A stretch of 64,000 nt of DNA from Desulfobacca acetoxidans DSM 11109 (GCF_000195295.1 NC_015388.1:186001-250000), one strand, 5' to 3'; positions 16,764-25,958 are shown, counted from the first letter of the stretch. Numbers and translations: made by a program. The notes: generated from the letters alone by a model not told the origin.

Positions 16764-19196
16764 GTGATGCTCATGAGAATATATCGAAAAATCTTTCCAT
16801 ATATCAGCTCCATTATCTTCTTTGCCCTCCTGGTCTGCTGTTCCGGGTGTAAAAGCGCCCCTCCCGTTCCGCCCGGCGTCCGGCCGACGCCGCCGGTGGA
16901 GGCGCCGTCCCCCGAGATTGCCGTCGAGCCCTTACCAGGGCTTCTGGTACGAGAGGATCGGTGCCTGGACAATCTGGACGCCGTCGGCCGCCAGGCGATT
17001 GCCACCGGTGCGACTCCGGGGGCCGTCATCCTGGTGGGCTACCGGGGGGTGGTAGCGTATCGCCGGGCCTTCGGACATCGCACTCTCGTTCCCCACATGA
17101 CGCCTATGACCCCGGGGGTCATCTTTGATCTGGCCTCTCTGACCAAGGTGGTGGCTACCACTACGGCCATCATGCAATTGGCGGATCAGGGCCGCCTCTA
17201 CCTGAATGCCCCGGCGGCGCGTTATTGGCCGCAGTTTGCAGCTCAGGGCAAGGGACCGATTACTATCCGGCAACTATTGACCCATACTTCCGGACTGCGG
17301 GCCGACGTCAATCCACGCCTCTCCTGGTCGGGCTATGACGGGGCACTGGCCGCCATTGCTGCTGATACGCCGGTCAACCATCCCGGGACGGCTTATCACT
17401 ATAGCGATGCCAACTTCATTGTTTTAGGAGAAATTGTCCGCCGGGTTTCGGGTCTATCCCTGGACGGGTATTGTACCCAAAAGATCTTTCGCCCCCTGGG
17501 TCTGCACCATACCTTTTTCCGCCCCCGCCGCGATCAGGCGGCCCTTATCGCTCCTACCGACCTGCGCTGGGGTGAGGTGCATGATCCGACGGCCTATCGC
17601 ATGGGCGGGGTCGCCGGTCATGCCGGACTCTTCTCTACTGCCGATGATCTGGCGGTCTTCGCTCAAATGCTCCTGAGCGGCGGCGAGTATAAGGGCCGGC
17701 GCCTGCTGAGCCGGACGGCAGTGGCCGCCATGATCACCCCCCAGGTTGTGCCAGGCAACGCTTCCCGCCGGGGTCTGGGTTGGGACATGCGCTCACCCTT
17801 CAGCAGAGCTTTTACGGCCTCATTTCCTTCCGGCTCCTTTGGACACACCGGATTTACCGGAACCTCCATCTGGATCGATCCTGACTCAAAGACCTTCTTG
17901 ATCATTCTTACCAACCGTCTGCACCCGAACGGCCGCGGTCAGGTGAAAACCTTGCGGACCAATGCAGCTGCGGCGGTGGCGGCGGCACTGCGGCTGGGCC
18001 GGCCAGCCGCCAGCTATGGGAGCAAAGGCGCTAGTACCATGACCGGTCGGGGACAGAGCGACTTTCCAGACCGGGTTCGGACCGGCATTGAGGTTCTGGC
18101 CTCGCAAGGATTTGCTCCCCTGGTCGGCAAAACCATCGGACTGATAACCAACCACACCGGCGTGGACGGTACCGGACGTCCGACGCGCCTGCTGTTGCAT
18201 CAGGCCCCCGGCGTCAGGCTCCGGGTCATCTTCAGCCCGGAGCATGGCCTGGGCGGCGACCTGGATGCCAAGGTCTCTTCCGGCCAGGACCCGGCCACCG
18301 GTCTTCCGGTCCGTAGCCTCTACGGTGAGGTCAAACGGCCCACGCCCGGAATGCTCCAAGGATTGGACGCCCTGGTCTACGACGTCCAGGATGTGGGCGT
18401 CCGTTTCTATACCTATATTACCACACTGGCCTACTGCATGGAGGCGGCGGCGGCCCTGGATCTCGACTTTTATATCCTGGACCGGCCTAACCCGATCACG
18501 GCGGCTGTTGTTCAAGGGCCGGTGCTGGCACCCGGTTTGAGGTCGTTTGTCGGCTATCATCCCTTGCCGATACGTTATGGCCTGACGGTGGGAGAGCTGG
18601 CCCGGCTCTTCAACCGGGAAAATAAGCTCGGGGTCAAGCTGCACGTGGTGCCGATGGCCAATTATGGGCGGCAGATGTGGTATGACCAGACAGGTCTTCC
18701 CTGGGTCAACCCCTCTCCTAACCTTAGGTCCTTAACCCAGGCCATTCTCTACCCCGGGGTGGCATTGGTAGAGTCGGCCAATGTCAGCGTAGGGCGGGGA
18801 ACTGACACCCCCTTTGAGATTATCGGTGCTCCATGGATTAATGGAGCTAGGCTAACCCGGTATCTCGGTGGCCGCCAGATTGCCGGAGTTGCCTTTGAGC
18901 CGACGGAATTTATTCCCCGAACCAACCGCTGTCGGGGGCAGCGGTGTGAAGGTATCCGCCTACGCCTGACGGACCGGGATACCTTGGACAGCCCACTTTT
19001 AGGGATAGAATTAGCTGCGGCCTTACACCGGCTGTATCCAGCTCGGTTTCAGCTTGACCGCAACCTGGGCATGATCGGTTCCCAGAATGTATTGGCGGCC
19101 ATAAAAAACGGCGTCGATCCGGTCGAGATTCGTCGGGGGTGGCAACATGATCTGGATAACTTTATCTGTCAGCGGAAAAGGTATCTGTTATACTAA
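16764..19196 (+). CDS. Fusion lipoprotein: beta-lactamase-fold hydrolase + NamZ-type (DUF1343) exo-muramidase
   Basis: An 810-residue secreted lipoprotein; the signal peptide ends in a lipobox CCSGC. Residues about 50-405 form a serine beta-lactamase/AmiE fold with SLTK (S125, K128), YSDAN near 213 and GHTGFTG as the third motif. Residues about 430-810 match DUF1343/NamZ, with GLITNHTGVD, FSPEHGLGG, YGEVKRP, DVQDVGVRFYTY and ESANVSVGRGTDTPF. In Bacillus subtilis, separate neighbouring genes encode NamZ, NagZ and the beta-lactamase-fold amidase AmiE; here two of these activities appear joined, suggesting combined trimming of peptidoglycan glycan and stem peptide. GTG at 16764 is the longest start; an ATG at 16773 also works. 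Confidence 0.88.
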   Translation: MMLMRIYRKIFPYISSIIFFALLVCCSGCKSAPPVPPGVRPTPPVEAPSPEIAVEPLPGLLVREDRCLDNLDAVGRQAIATGATPGAVILVGYRGVVAYRRAFGHRTLVPHMTPMTPGVIFDLASLTKVVATTTAIMQLADQGRLYLNAPAARYWPQFAAQGKGPITIRQLLTHTSGLRADVNPRLSWSGYDGALAAIAADTPVNHPGTAYHYSDANFIVLGEIVRRVSGLSLDGYCTQKIFRPLGLHHTFFRPRRDQAALIAPTDLRWGEVHDPTAYRMGGVAGHAGLFSTADDLAVFAQMLLSGGEYKGRRLLSRTAVAAMITPQVVPGNASRRGLGWDMRSPFSRAFTASFPSGSFGHTGFTGTSIWIDPDSKTFLIILTNRLHPNGRGQVKTLRTNAAAAVAAALRLGRPAASYGSKGASTMTGRGQSDFPDRVRTGIEVLASQGFAPLVGKTIGLITNHTGVDGTGRPTRLLLHQAPGVRLRVIFSPEHGLGGDLDAKVSSGQDPATGLPVRSLYGEVKRPTPGMLQGLDALVYDVQDVGVRFYTYITTLAYCMEAAAALDLDFYILDRPNPITAAVVQGPVLAPGLRSFVGYHPLPIRYGLTVGELARLFNRENKLGVKLHVVPMANYGRQMWYDQTGLPWVNPSPNLRSLTQAILYPGVALVESANVSVGRGTDTPFEIIGAPWINGARLTRYLGGRQIAGVAFEPTEFIPRTNRCRGQRCEGIRLRLTDRDTLDSPLLGIELAAALHRLYPARFQLDRNLGMIGSQNVLAAIKNGVDPVEIRRGWQHDLDNFICQRKRYLLY

Positions 19197-19199
19197 AAT

Positions 19200-19330
19200 C
19201 GCCGCTAGTAGATACGGCGGCACATCGCAGCCCACGGGCTGCAGCCGAAACAGTGGGCGGCGAGCAGAAAATGCATTATTATGAGCAGCTGCCACGGTGC
19301 GGTTTTCATACTTCGTGGTGATTTTTAAAC
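19200..19330 (-). repeat. R/spacer relic upstream of polA
   Basis: Inverted relic: the end of an R unit (AAACAG at 19248-19253), a 46-nt spacer of the common family (19254-19299) and a mutated R start (GGTTTTCATACTTCG) running to about 19328. Immediately left is a GC-rich stretch with CAGCCCACGGGCTGCAG, another short palindrome-like element. Both sit within 80 nt of the polA start. Confidence 0.7.
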
Positions 19331-19372
19331 ATGGTGACTTGCATTGAACAATGTGAGGGTCAGGGTGAGAAG

Positions 19373-22021
19373 GTGCATAAGACAATTCTTCTGATTGACA
19401 TCAGTTCTTATCTCTACCGGGCCTTCCATGCCATCCGGAGTCTGGCAACGTCGCAAGGTTTTCCTACCAATGCTATTTACGGCGTCACCAACATGCTTCT
19501 CAAGGTTCTGCGGGAGCGTCAGCCCAGCTATCTGGCGCTGGTCTTCGACGCCAAAGGCCCTACGTTTCGACACCGACGCTATCCTGCCTATAAAGCGCAC
19601 CGGCCAGGTATGCCGGAGGACCTGGTTAAGCAGCTCGGCTATATCCGTCAGATTATTACCGCCTTGAACCTGCCGGCTTTAGAGATGGAGGGGTATGAGG
19701 CCGACGACCTTATTGCCGCTCTGGCAAGGCAAGCTCGGGCCGCCGGTCTGCGGGTGGAGATCATCTCCGGAGATAAAGACCTCCTGCCGCTGGCGCAGGA
19801 AGGCGTTACGATCTGGGACCCGATGAAAGACGTGTATTTCACGCCTCAGGTTATACAAGAGAAGTTCGGTCTACCGCCTGCCGCCCTAGTGGACCTGCGC
19901 GCCTTGACCGGCGATCCCAGCGACAATATTCCGGGGGCGCCAGGGATCGGCCCGAAGACGGCTTTGAAACTCATCGGCCACTTTCACAGTTTGGACAACC
20001 TGTTTGCCCACCTGGATGAGGTCAAAGAAAAGAAGCTCCAGAACCGTCTGCGGGATTATCAGGAGCAAGTCCGCCTGAGCCGAGACTTGCTGCGCCTGGA
20101 GGACCAAGCTCCGGTAGCGTTTGACCCCGACCGCTTACAGCCAGGTCCTCCGGACCGAGCCGCCCTGCGGCGGTTGTTCGCCGAACTGGAGTTCAGTAAA
20201 CTGGCCAAAGAGATCAGCCTTGATAACCATACTGAAGATTTTGTCCTTTTAGATACCCGGGAAGCGCTGTTAGAGGCCGTGGCGTCGATTCGAGCCGTTG
20301 GCCGGCTGGCGCTTTTTTGTCACAGCACCTCCCAACACCCTATGCTCGCTCAACTGAAGGGACTGGGCCTGTCCTGGGAGGAGAACCAAGGCGCTTACCT
20401 GCCTTTTCAGCATCGATTAACTGAAAAAGATATCTGGGAAATCCTGGAGCCCTTATGGTCTGATCCTGGCATCGCCAAAATCAGCCCCGACCTGAAGACT
20501 GCCATGATCTGGGGGGAGCGCTATGGCCATCCCCTCGTTGGCAGCGTTAGTGATATCTTATTGGCTTCATATCTCTTGAATCCGGTGCGTTTTGACCAGA
20601 CCATCGAAAATGTCGCTCTGCTGGACTTAGGTCTAAATCTCTTAAGCCCGCGTGAGCTGGCCGGAAGACCACTGGCAGCATCCGATCTGCCCCTGGAGCT
20701 GGCCATCGGTTACGCCGCCGGGCGGGGCCAGGCGGCCTTCCGTCTTTGGCCCCGATTGCACCAACAACTACAGCAGGAAAAACTCCTCAGGTTATATGAA
20801 GATCTGGAATTACCGGTCTTGCGAGTGCTGGCCGCTATGGAAACCCGCGGCATCCGGGTTGACCTGGACTTTCTGCAGAGATTCGGCCGTGAGGTGGAAA
20901 AAGAGCTTGCCTCCCTGGAAGAAGAAATCCACGAGATGGCTGGCGAACCGTTTCTGATTCAATCGCCCCCGCAACTGGCGGCCATCCTTTTTGACCGCTT
21001 ACAACTACCTACCCAAAAAAAGACCAAAGGGCGCACGGCTTATTCCACCGACAACGAGGTGCTGACCGCCCTGGCCGACTACCATCCGATAGCGGCCAAG
21101 GTAATCGCCTACCGCACCCTGGGTAAACTTAAGGCTACTTATGTAGACGGGCTGTGCAAACAGGTACATCCGGCTAGCGGTCGGATACATACCACCTTCG
21201 TGCAGTCGGTTGCAGCCACCGGGCGGCTTTCCAGCCGCGATCCCAATCTACAGAATATCCCGGTCCGGGGTGAGCTCGGGGCCCAACTGAGACAGGCCTT
21301 TCTACCGTCTTCGGGATACATTTTTATCAGTGGGGATTACTCCCAGATAGAACTCAGGCTACTGGCGCATTTTTCTGCAGACCCGGTCTTGCTGCAGGCC
21401 TTTCAGGAAGGGGAGGATGTCCATCGTCAGACTGCGGCCGAAGTCTTCGGGTTGCACCCCGAACTGGTGAGCCGGGAGATGCGGCGGCAGGCCAAGGTTA
21501 TCAACTTCGGCATTATCTATGGCATGAGCGCCTTCGGACTGGCCAAACAGTTAAACGTCAGCCAACGCCTGGCCCAAGATTTTATCAACCGCTATTTTGC
21601 CAGACATACCGGGGTGAAGCGATATTTTGATCAGGCCCTGGATACCGCCCGGCAGAAAGGTTGGGTGACCACCCTGCTGGGACGCCGCCGACCTATTCCT
21701 CATCTGCACAGCAGCAATCGCAATCTCCGGCAAGAGGCGGAGCGCAGCGCCCTCAACACCCCTCTGCAGGGTTCGGCGGCCGATCTGATCAAGAAGGCAA
21801 TGCTGGCCGTCGAGGCGGCTCTGGTGCATGAAGGATTGTCAGGCCGACTGTTATTACAGATTCACGATGAACTTTTATTAGAGGCGCCATACCAGGAACA
21901 GGCCGCCACCGTTGATTGCCTGCGGCGTGCCATGGAAGGGGTGGCGCAACTGCGAACGCCCTTAGTAGTTGATATTCAGACCGGAGAAAACTGGGGCGAA
22001 ATGAAATATTGGTCAAACTAA
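19373..22021 (+). CDS. polA: DNA polymerase I
   Basis: Repair and Okazaki-fragment polymerase, 882 residues from the GTG at 19373, which gives a normal start (KTILLIDISSYLYRAFHA); an ATG at 19331 would add 14 residues read from the repeat edge. The 5'-nuclease domain has the Asp cluster (YEADDLIA, ISGDKDLL). The polymerase domain has DYSQIELRLLAH, RRQAKVINFGIIYGMS and the palm motif QIHDELLLEAP. The middle 3'-5' exonuclease domain lacks the DxE pair: the expected strand reads RLALFCHSTSQ, so proofreading is probably absent, as in several Pol I proteins. Confidence 0.96.
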   Translation: MHKTILLIDISSYLYRAFHAIRSLATSQGFPTNAIYGVTNMLLKVLRERQPSYLALVFDAKGPTFRHRRYPAYKAHRPGMPEDLVKQLGYIRQIITALNLPALEMEGYEADDLIAALARQARAAGLRVEIISGDKDLLPLAQEGVTIWDPMKDVYFTPQVIQEKFGLPPAALVDLRALTGDPSDNIPGAPGIGPKTALKLIGHFHSLDNLFAHLDEVKEKKLQNRLRDYQEQVRLSRDLLRLEDQAPVAFDPDRLQPGPPDRAALRRLFAELEFSKLAKEISLDNHTEDFVLLDTREALLEAVASIRAVGRLALFCHSTSQHPMLAQLKGLGLSWEENQGAYLPFQHRLTEKDIWEILEPLWSDPGIAKISPDLKTAMIWGERYGHPLVGSVSDILLASYLLNPVRFDQTIENVALLDLGLNLLSPRELAGRPLAASDLPLELAIGYAAGRGQAAFRLWPRLHQQLQQEKLLRLYEDLELPVLRVLAAMETRGIRVDLDFLQRFGREVEKELASLEEEIHEMAGEPFLIQSPPQLAAILFDRLQLPTQKKTKGRTAYSTDNEVLTALADYHPIAAKVIAYRTLGKLKATYVDGLCKQVHPASGRIHTTFVQSVAATGRLSSRDPNLQNIPVRGELGAQLRQAFLPSSGYIFISGDYSQIELRLLAHFSADPVLLQAFQEGEDVHRQTAAEVFGLHPELVSREMRRQAKVINFGIIYGMSAFGLAKQLNVSQRLAQDFINRYFARHTGVKRYFDQALDTARQKGWVTTLLGRRRPIPHLHSSNRNLRQEAERSALNTPLQGSAADLIKKAMLAVEAALVHEGLSGRLLLQIHDELLLEAPYQEQAATVDCLRRAMEGVAQLRTPLVVDIQTGENWGEMKYWSN

Positions 22022-22096
22022 AAACTAACAGAAAGGTTTTTTTGACCTGAGGAGTCGATTTTTTCGAAAAAAAAACACTGAAGCAATAAATTTTTC

Positions 22097-22125
22097 TTGA
22101 TATTTTATTTGGCTTGTTGTTTAAT
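22097..22125 (+). promoter_or_regulatory. Sigma-70-type promoter of the Ala-rich lipoprotein pair
   Basis: TTGATA (22097-22102), 17-nt spacer, TTTAAT (22120-22125); each hexamer has five of six consensus bases. It is about 50 nt upstream of the first lipoprotein gene, in the only long space after polA. Confidence 0.65.
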
Positions 22126-22176
22126 ACGTATAAATGTGTTCCCAAAACACAATTACTCTGAAAAGGGGGGATAGAG

Positions 22177-22467
22177 ATGAGGAAAGCTTTGGTACGGAAA
22201 GGTTTAGCCTTTGCCATTCTCATGGCGTTCGTCCTCGTCATGGGAGCGGGGTGTTGCGACACCTGCAAGAAGTATGTGGACGAAGGAAAGATGTACGCCG
22301 ACCAGGCTAAAGCTTCGGCTTCTAAAGCTGAAATGGCAGCCCGCAATGCCGAGGCCGCCGCTGCTGACTCAAAGGCAGCTGCAGATAAAGCTGAAGCCGC
22401 CGCCGATCGCGCTGAAGCCGCTGCTGCAAAAGCAGAAGCTTGCTTGATGAAGAAAATGCGGAAGTAA
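22177..22467 (+). CDS. Alanine-rich lipoprotein, Lpp-like (copy 1)
   Basis: A 96-residue exported protein. The signal peptide ends in a lipobox GAGCC, so it should be lipid-anchored. The mature part is almost wholly Ala, Lys, Glu and Asp in heptad-like spacing (units such as AADKAEAAADRAEAAAAKAE), predicting one long coiled coil, as in murein lipoprotein or OprI. It ends MKKMRK, a basic C-terminus like that of Lpp, whose last Lys links to peptidoglycan. A paralogue follows 90 nt downstream under the same promoter. Function as an abundant envelope spacer is inferred from composition only. Confidence 0.85.
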   Translation: MRKALVRKGLAFAILMAFVLVMGAGCCDTCKKYVDEGKMYADQAKASASKAEMAARNAEAAAADSKAAADKAEAAADRAEAAAAKAEACLMKKMRK

Positions 22468-22556
22468 GGTCCTGTGCACGATTTTCGAAAAGTTTACAGG
22501 GGGGGGAATTCCAAGCCGACAGCGGCAAATCTTCCTCTCCAAGAAGGGGGTAATCG

Positions 22557-22898
22557 ATGAGGAAGGCGTTATTGACAAAAGGCTATGCCTTGGCTCTCCT
22601 CGCGGTCTTTGCCCTGGTGGTAGGAGCTTCTGGATGCTGCCAACAGTACTATGATCAGTGCAAAATGTACATGGAGCAGTCCAAGGCTTCTGCAGATCGG
22701 GCCGCAGCGGCGGTCGTGAACGCTGAAGCGGCTGCACAGGATGCCAAAGCTCCGATAGCCAAAGCTCAAGCTGCGGCTAATCGTGCCGAAGCCGCTGCTG
22801 TTCGTGCTGAAGCGGCAGCCGAAAAAGTCTGTGCCAGGGTAAAGTACGGGAAGCCAGTAAAGGCTAAAAAAGCCAAAAAAGCTAAGAAGAAAATGTAA
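22557..22898 (+). CDS. Alanine-rich lipoprotein, Lpp-like (copy 2)
   Basis: A 113-residue paralogue of the preceding gene: same MRKAL start, signal peptide ending GASGCC, and a mature coiled coil of Ala-rich heptads (AQAAANRAEAAAVRAEAAA). It differs by a C-terminal tail of repeated KAKKA units, ending KKKM, giving a strong positive charge that could bind peptidoglycan or LPS. The two copies probably arose by tandem duplication and diverged at the tail. A strong terminator follows. Confidence 0.85.
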   Translation: MRKALLTKGYALALLAVFALVVGASGCCQQYYDQCKMYMEQSKASADRAAAAVVNAEAAAQDAKAPIAKAQAAANRAEAAAVRAEAAAEKVCARVKYGKPVKAKKAKKAKKKM

Positions 22899-22950
22899 TT
22901 AATGTTAAATCAGCTTCCTAACTAAACGTAATAATCTATCCATACATAAT

Positions 22951-22998
22951 AAAGAGGGTGTGGTTCAGGCTTACGGGCCGCTACATCCTCTTTGTTTT
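22951..22998 (+). terminator. Rho-independent terminator after the lipoprotein pair
   Basis: AAAGAGGGTGT pairs with ACATCCTCTTT (11 bp with one G-T pair), followed by a G and then TTTTTT. A textbook terminator 50 nt after the second lipoprotein. Confidence 0.88.
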
Positions 22999-23026
22999 TT
23001 GGTATTGAGGCCGGTTCAGGAGAAAC

Positions 23027-23641
23027 ATGATGCAACCCTTGTTTGGACGTAACAACATAGTATTGCTGACTATACTGGTACTGGTTTCTGTCTCTGGGTG
23101 GTTGTCAGGTTGCAGCAGCTTATGCACTAAACGGCTCTACCTTTACCGGGAAACTCCGGAAAAAATTCAACCTCCCGACGTCGCGGTTCTGCTGATCGCT
23201 GATCCGGAGCTAATCAATGCGGTTCTGCCGGAGGCAGCCGCAACTTTGCCGCAGGGTCCTACCTGGGCACCGATCTATATGTTCCAGGAATCCGATGCCT
23301 ACAATCTTTCTATCCAGGCGGTGGATGGCCGCCTCCTATATCAGGGACAATGTCTTGATACCACCCCCAGTTTTGTCGCTGAAGTAAAACCGGGAACCCG
23401 CCATCTCGAGGCCTCCATGGAACTGATGGGTGCTTGGGGACGGATGAAATTAATTGATAATCCCGAACTTGCTCTGGTTTCGGGTAAGGTCTATTTTCTC
23501 AGACCCGAGTGGTCGGCGTTGGCCAATAAACAGTTTCGCCTCACCGTTGAACAACTGCCTGCTTCCTACAACGCCGAATTGCGGGCCAAAATCATCAATT
23601 GGCTGCGCCAGAACACTACCGGTCGCAGCATTGCCGACTAA
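23027..23641 (+). CDS. Predicted lipoprotein of unknown function
   Basis: A 204-residue protein with a signal peptide and lipobox LSGCSS (Cys at about residue 29). The mature domain looks like a single beta-rich domain with YLYRETPEKIQPPDVAVLLIADPE, LYQGQCLDTTPSFVAEVKPGTRHLEA and VYFLRPEW, the general look of a small periplasmic immunoglobulin- or TssJ-like fold, though I cannot assign a family. It starts 29 nt after the terminator of the Ala-rich pair and ends just before repeat array C. No partner gene is evident. Confidence 0.7.
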   Translation: MMQPLFGRNNIVLLTILVLVSVSGWLSGCSSLCTKRLYLYRETPEKIQPPDVAVLLIADPELINAVLPEAAATLPQGPTWAPIYMFQESDAYNLSIQAVDGRLLYQGQCLDTTPSFVAEVKPGTRHLEASMELMGAWGRMKLIDNPELALVSGKVYFLRPEWSALANKQFRLTVEQLPASYNAELRAKIINWLRQNTTGRSIAD

Positions 23642-23682
23642 CCGCCGGGGTGAAATTGTTGGCGGCAATTCAAACTAGTCCT

Positions 23683-24029
23683 CATGTTCTGGGTAACACA
23701 ACGAAATATGAGAGAATGATTGGTGGCATAGGCCTCCTGGCCTGTGCATCAGCGTGCCGGCTGGAAAGACTGTACCACCATCTTTTCATATAAGTTCACA
23801 TGTTCTGCCGAACACAACGAAGCATGAAAACAGAGGCGTAGAGGCGTAAAGGCGTAGTGGCGTAGTGGGCATTGCCCACCCTACAAATACATTCTGTTTT
23901 TATACAAGTGCACATGTTCTGCCGAACACAACGAAGCATGAAAACAGAATCGTGGCGGCTGCTCACAATAATGTTTTTGCTGCTCACGGCTCACGGCTCA
24001 CGGCTCACGGCTCACTGTTTTTATACAAG
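23683..24029 (+). repeat. R/spacer array C
   Basis: A relic R at about 23683-23714, then a GC-rich element with GCCGGCTGGAAA, a first R at about 23780-23833 with a degenerate left edge, a 60-nt spacer (23834-23893) made of GGCGTAG-type octamer repeats followed by GTGGGCATTGCCCAC, a full 54-nt R (23894-23947), a 67-nt spacer of the common family (23948-24014), and the first 15 nt of another R. Orientation matches array A; the last 26 nt of the 60-nt spacer equal bases 1-26 of the window. Confidence 0.88.
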
Positions 24030-24076
24030 AGGATTTCCTCTGCGGCTAAGCCAGGCATTGTGGGTTAAGGAAAACG

Positions 24077-25186
24077 CTAAAATTTTCCCCCCAATGATCC
24101 GGCGTAGCCTGTTAGTTCGACGTATCCCCATCCTGCTAATGGCTCGCCCTGCTTATTGCCGCGGACTTGCACGCTGCCTTCCCAATACGTTACGCGGGTG
24201 CTCTGAGAAGTAAGTAATTCTTGATCGGAAATGGTGGGTTGCACTTCGAGTTCATAGCCGTATCCCGGCACAACAATCCGCCATCGGGAGGGATAGCGGC
24301 AGCGGGAACGGGGAGAATGCCAAAATTCCAAAGGTTGAATCTGGAAGTCCGCCAGCTTTAATAAGCGGCTATTCCCCCGTGGATCGATCAGGGTTCCGGA
24401 GGAATGCGGATCAAGGGAGCCGTCCTGCCGCCGCAAAACATAGAGCATCAGATCATTACCGTCCTTTAGCTGGAGAGAAAACCAGTCCCAACCTACCTGA
24501 TCAGGTGCTAACTGGCTGGAGGAAAATTCGTGATCCATCCAACTTTGACCGCTTACTGCGAAGGTATGACCCTGATACGTTAATCGACCGTTGGTGGCTA
24601 GACGGGTGAGTGAGTAATAGTGGCTGGCATACCCTTCACCCGCGGCTTTTCGGCTGAGACCATTTTCTCCATGTATCACCGGCGGTTTTTCGGGAGTTAA
24701 CCTCAGGTTCAGGGTCAGATCTTTGGCTGACGCCTGCAAATGGTGTTCTTCACCTTGAAGCTCTGCCTGCCAGGTCTCGATCCACACCCGGTAGTGCGGC
24801 ACGGCGGCACCGGATAATCCCAAAGCCCCCCGATCAACCTTCTCATGATAAACAAACCTACGGCCGTGAATATCCGTCAGGGCCAGATGGGCGAAATAGA
24901 GGGTGTGCAACGCCCAGGCGGAGCGGGCCTGGAGATCGGGTGGGCGCAGCCCCACTCGAAAAAAGGTCAGTTGATAGCTGAAAGGCTCGCCCTGCTCCGA
25001 AGTTAAATGGCCGGTATAGTACCACCACTCGGTCTTAAACTCCGGATGGGCGGCGTGATCTCGTGGGAATACAAAAATCCACCCCGGTAGAGCCGGACGG
25101 AATTCCTGAGAACCGCCGATCCGGCTAATCAGGACAACGCCGATAACCACCACCGTAACCATGAGGATTATTCTGTTAGGTTTCAC
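24077..25186 (-). CDS. CrtC/AttH lipocalin-like exported protein
   Basis: A 369-residue protein with an N-terminal membrane segment (residues 5-21), either an anchor or an uncleaved signal. The domain starts with FPRDHAAHPEFKTEWWYYTGHL, the hallmark of the carotenoid 1,2-hydratase/AttH lipocalin-like family, and continues with QLTFFRVGLRP, YYSLTRLATNGRLTYQGH and SGQSWMDHEFSSSQL, where conserved His, Asp and Glu residues are located. Some members hydrate carotenoids; most are uncharacterised periplasmic proteins. No carotenoid gene is nearby, so substrate is open. Its 3' end lies 48 nt from repeat array C. Confidence 0.85.
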   Translation of the reverse strand: MKPNRIILMVTVVVIGVVLISRIGGSQEFRPALPGWIFVFPRDHAAHPEFKTEWWYYTGHLTSEQGEPFSYQLTFFRVGLRPPDLQARSAWALHTLYFAHLALTDIHGRRFVYHEKVDRGALGLSGAAVPHYRVWIETWQAELQGEEHHLQASAKDLTLNLRLTPEKPPVIHGENGLSRKAAGEGYASHYYSLTRLATNGRLTYQGHTFAVSGQSWMDHEFSSSQLAPDQVGWDWFSLQLKDGNDLMLYVLRRQDGSLDPHSSGTLIDPRGNSRLLKLADFQIQPLEFWHSPRSRCRYPSRWRIVVPGYGYELEVQPTISDQELLTSQSTRVTYWEGSVQVRGNKQGEPLAGWGYVELTGYAGSLGGKF

Positions 25187-25799
25187 CTGATGCCGTCACC
25201 TCAAAAGCAGGAAGTCAAACGTTTGACCAAGTTTACCAGAGATATCGGGAGATGGGACCTTTTGGTTTTGAAATAAATTTCTATTCCGTTAAATTTGAAA
25301 GAATAAATGCAAATTTTCTTTAGGTTTTTGTAATTTAATGTTGGCACGGCTATTGTATTTTAGGATTAAAGGTATACAATAAATTCTAACTATCTTACAG
25401 GGCGCCATGGAAGGTGATTCTTGGGAGAATATCAACTTCCAATTAAGAGTCGTGACGCCGCGCTCTCCTGCTCAGCATTTCTCGCACCTCGTGGTTGTCT
25501 CAAGCTGTTGTAGGTTCTTTTTCCTCGTTCGGAGATTTGTTTAAGTTTTTCCTATCCCACTAAGCTTTCAAATTAGTCTTTGGTTGCAGGATTTCGCCAC
25601 CTTTACTCTTAACCTTATCGCTGTGGAGATCGAGAACGACCGAAACGGTTTTTAAGGTTTTTCGAGAGATTTTTCTTAGGAAAGGAGCGGAGTGTAGGGA
25701 GTGGATTCATTGTTAATCGCTGAAGCATGTTTCCCGCCACCCGCTCAATGAGGTTTTTCGTATCATGGGGGGGGTGGCGGCAACAGGGAGGAAGAGATC
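25187..25799. other. Long leader region before the 52-residue peptide and FecR-TPR gene
   Basis: Between a sigma-54-type promoter (25342) and the peptide gene (25800) lie about 440 nt of untranslated leader. It holds a 45-codon frame starting about 25406 without a good ribosome binding site, and T-rich stretches. A 440-nt leader is long enough for regulation, but no known RNA class was recognised. Confidence 0.4.
25342..25357 (+). promoter_or_regulatory. Sigma-54 (-24/-12) promoter
   Basis: TGGCACG, four bases, TTGTA: identical to the consensus TGGCACG-N4-TTGCA except one T for C at -12. The GG to GT spacing of 10 nt is correct. AT-rich DNA upstream could bind an enhancer protein. It points toward the FecR-TPR gene. 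PEP-CTERM/exosortase systems are often sigma-54 controlled, which would suit an envelope protein here. Confidence 0.75.
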
Positions 25800-25958
25800 A
25801 TGACGAACGGCATAGGTAAGATTATTATTCCCAAACCACCGGTAAGGCCCCAAAAAACCACCGAAACTGGAAAGGAAGAGAGTACGGGTACAACTGTAAT
25901 CACTACCAAGACCCAGACTGATTCCGGTAGCTCGGGGAGTTCGGAAAAGACCAAATAA
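25800..25958 (+). CDS. 52-residue Thr/Ser/Lys-rich peptide
   Basis: A small open frame with a good ribosome binding site (GGGAGGAAG, 6 nt before ATG). The peptide begins MTNGIGKIIIPKPPVRPQ and continues as a Thr-, Ser- and Gly-rich hydrophilic chain ending SSEKTK; it has no Cys and no signal peptide. It lies alone in 900 nt of DNA between a sigma-54 promoter and the FecR-TPR gene. I do not recognise it. The Ile-Ile-Ile-Pro-Lys-Pro-Pro start may be a docking motif, but that is speculation. Confidence 0.5.
   Translation: MTNGIGKIIIPKPPVRPQKTTETGKEESTGTTVITTKTQTDSGSSGSSEKTK

Noticed and set aside
23683-24029. R units as integron attC sites
   Set aside because: No integrase, no cassette genes between units, and the core GTTRRRY/RYYYAAC pair is not placed as in attC.
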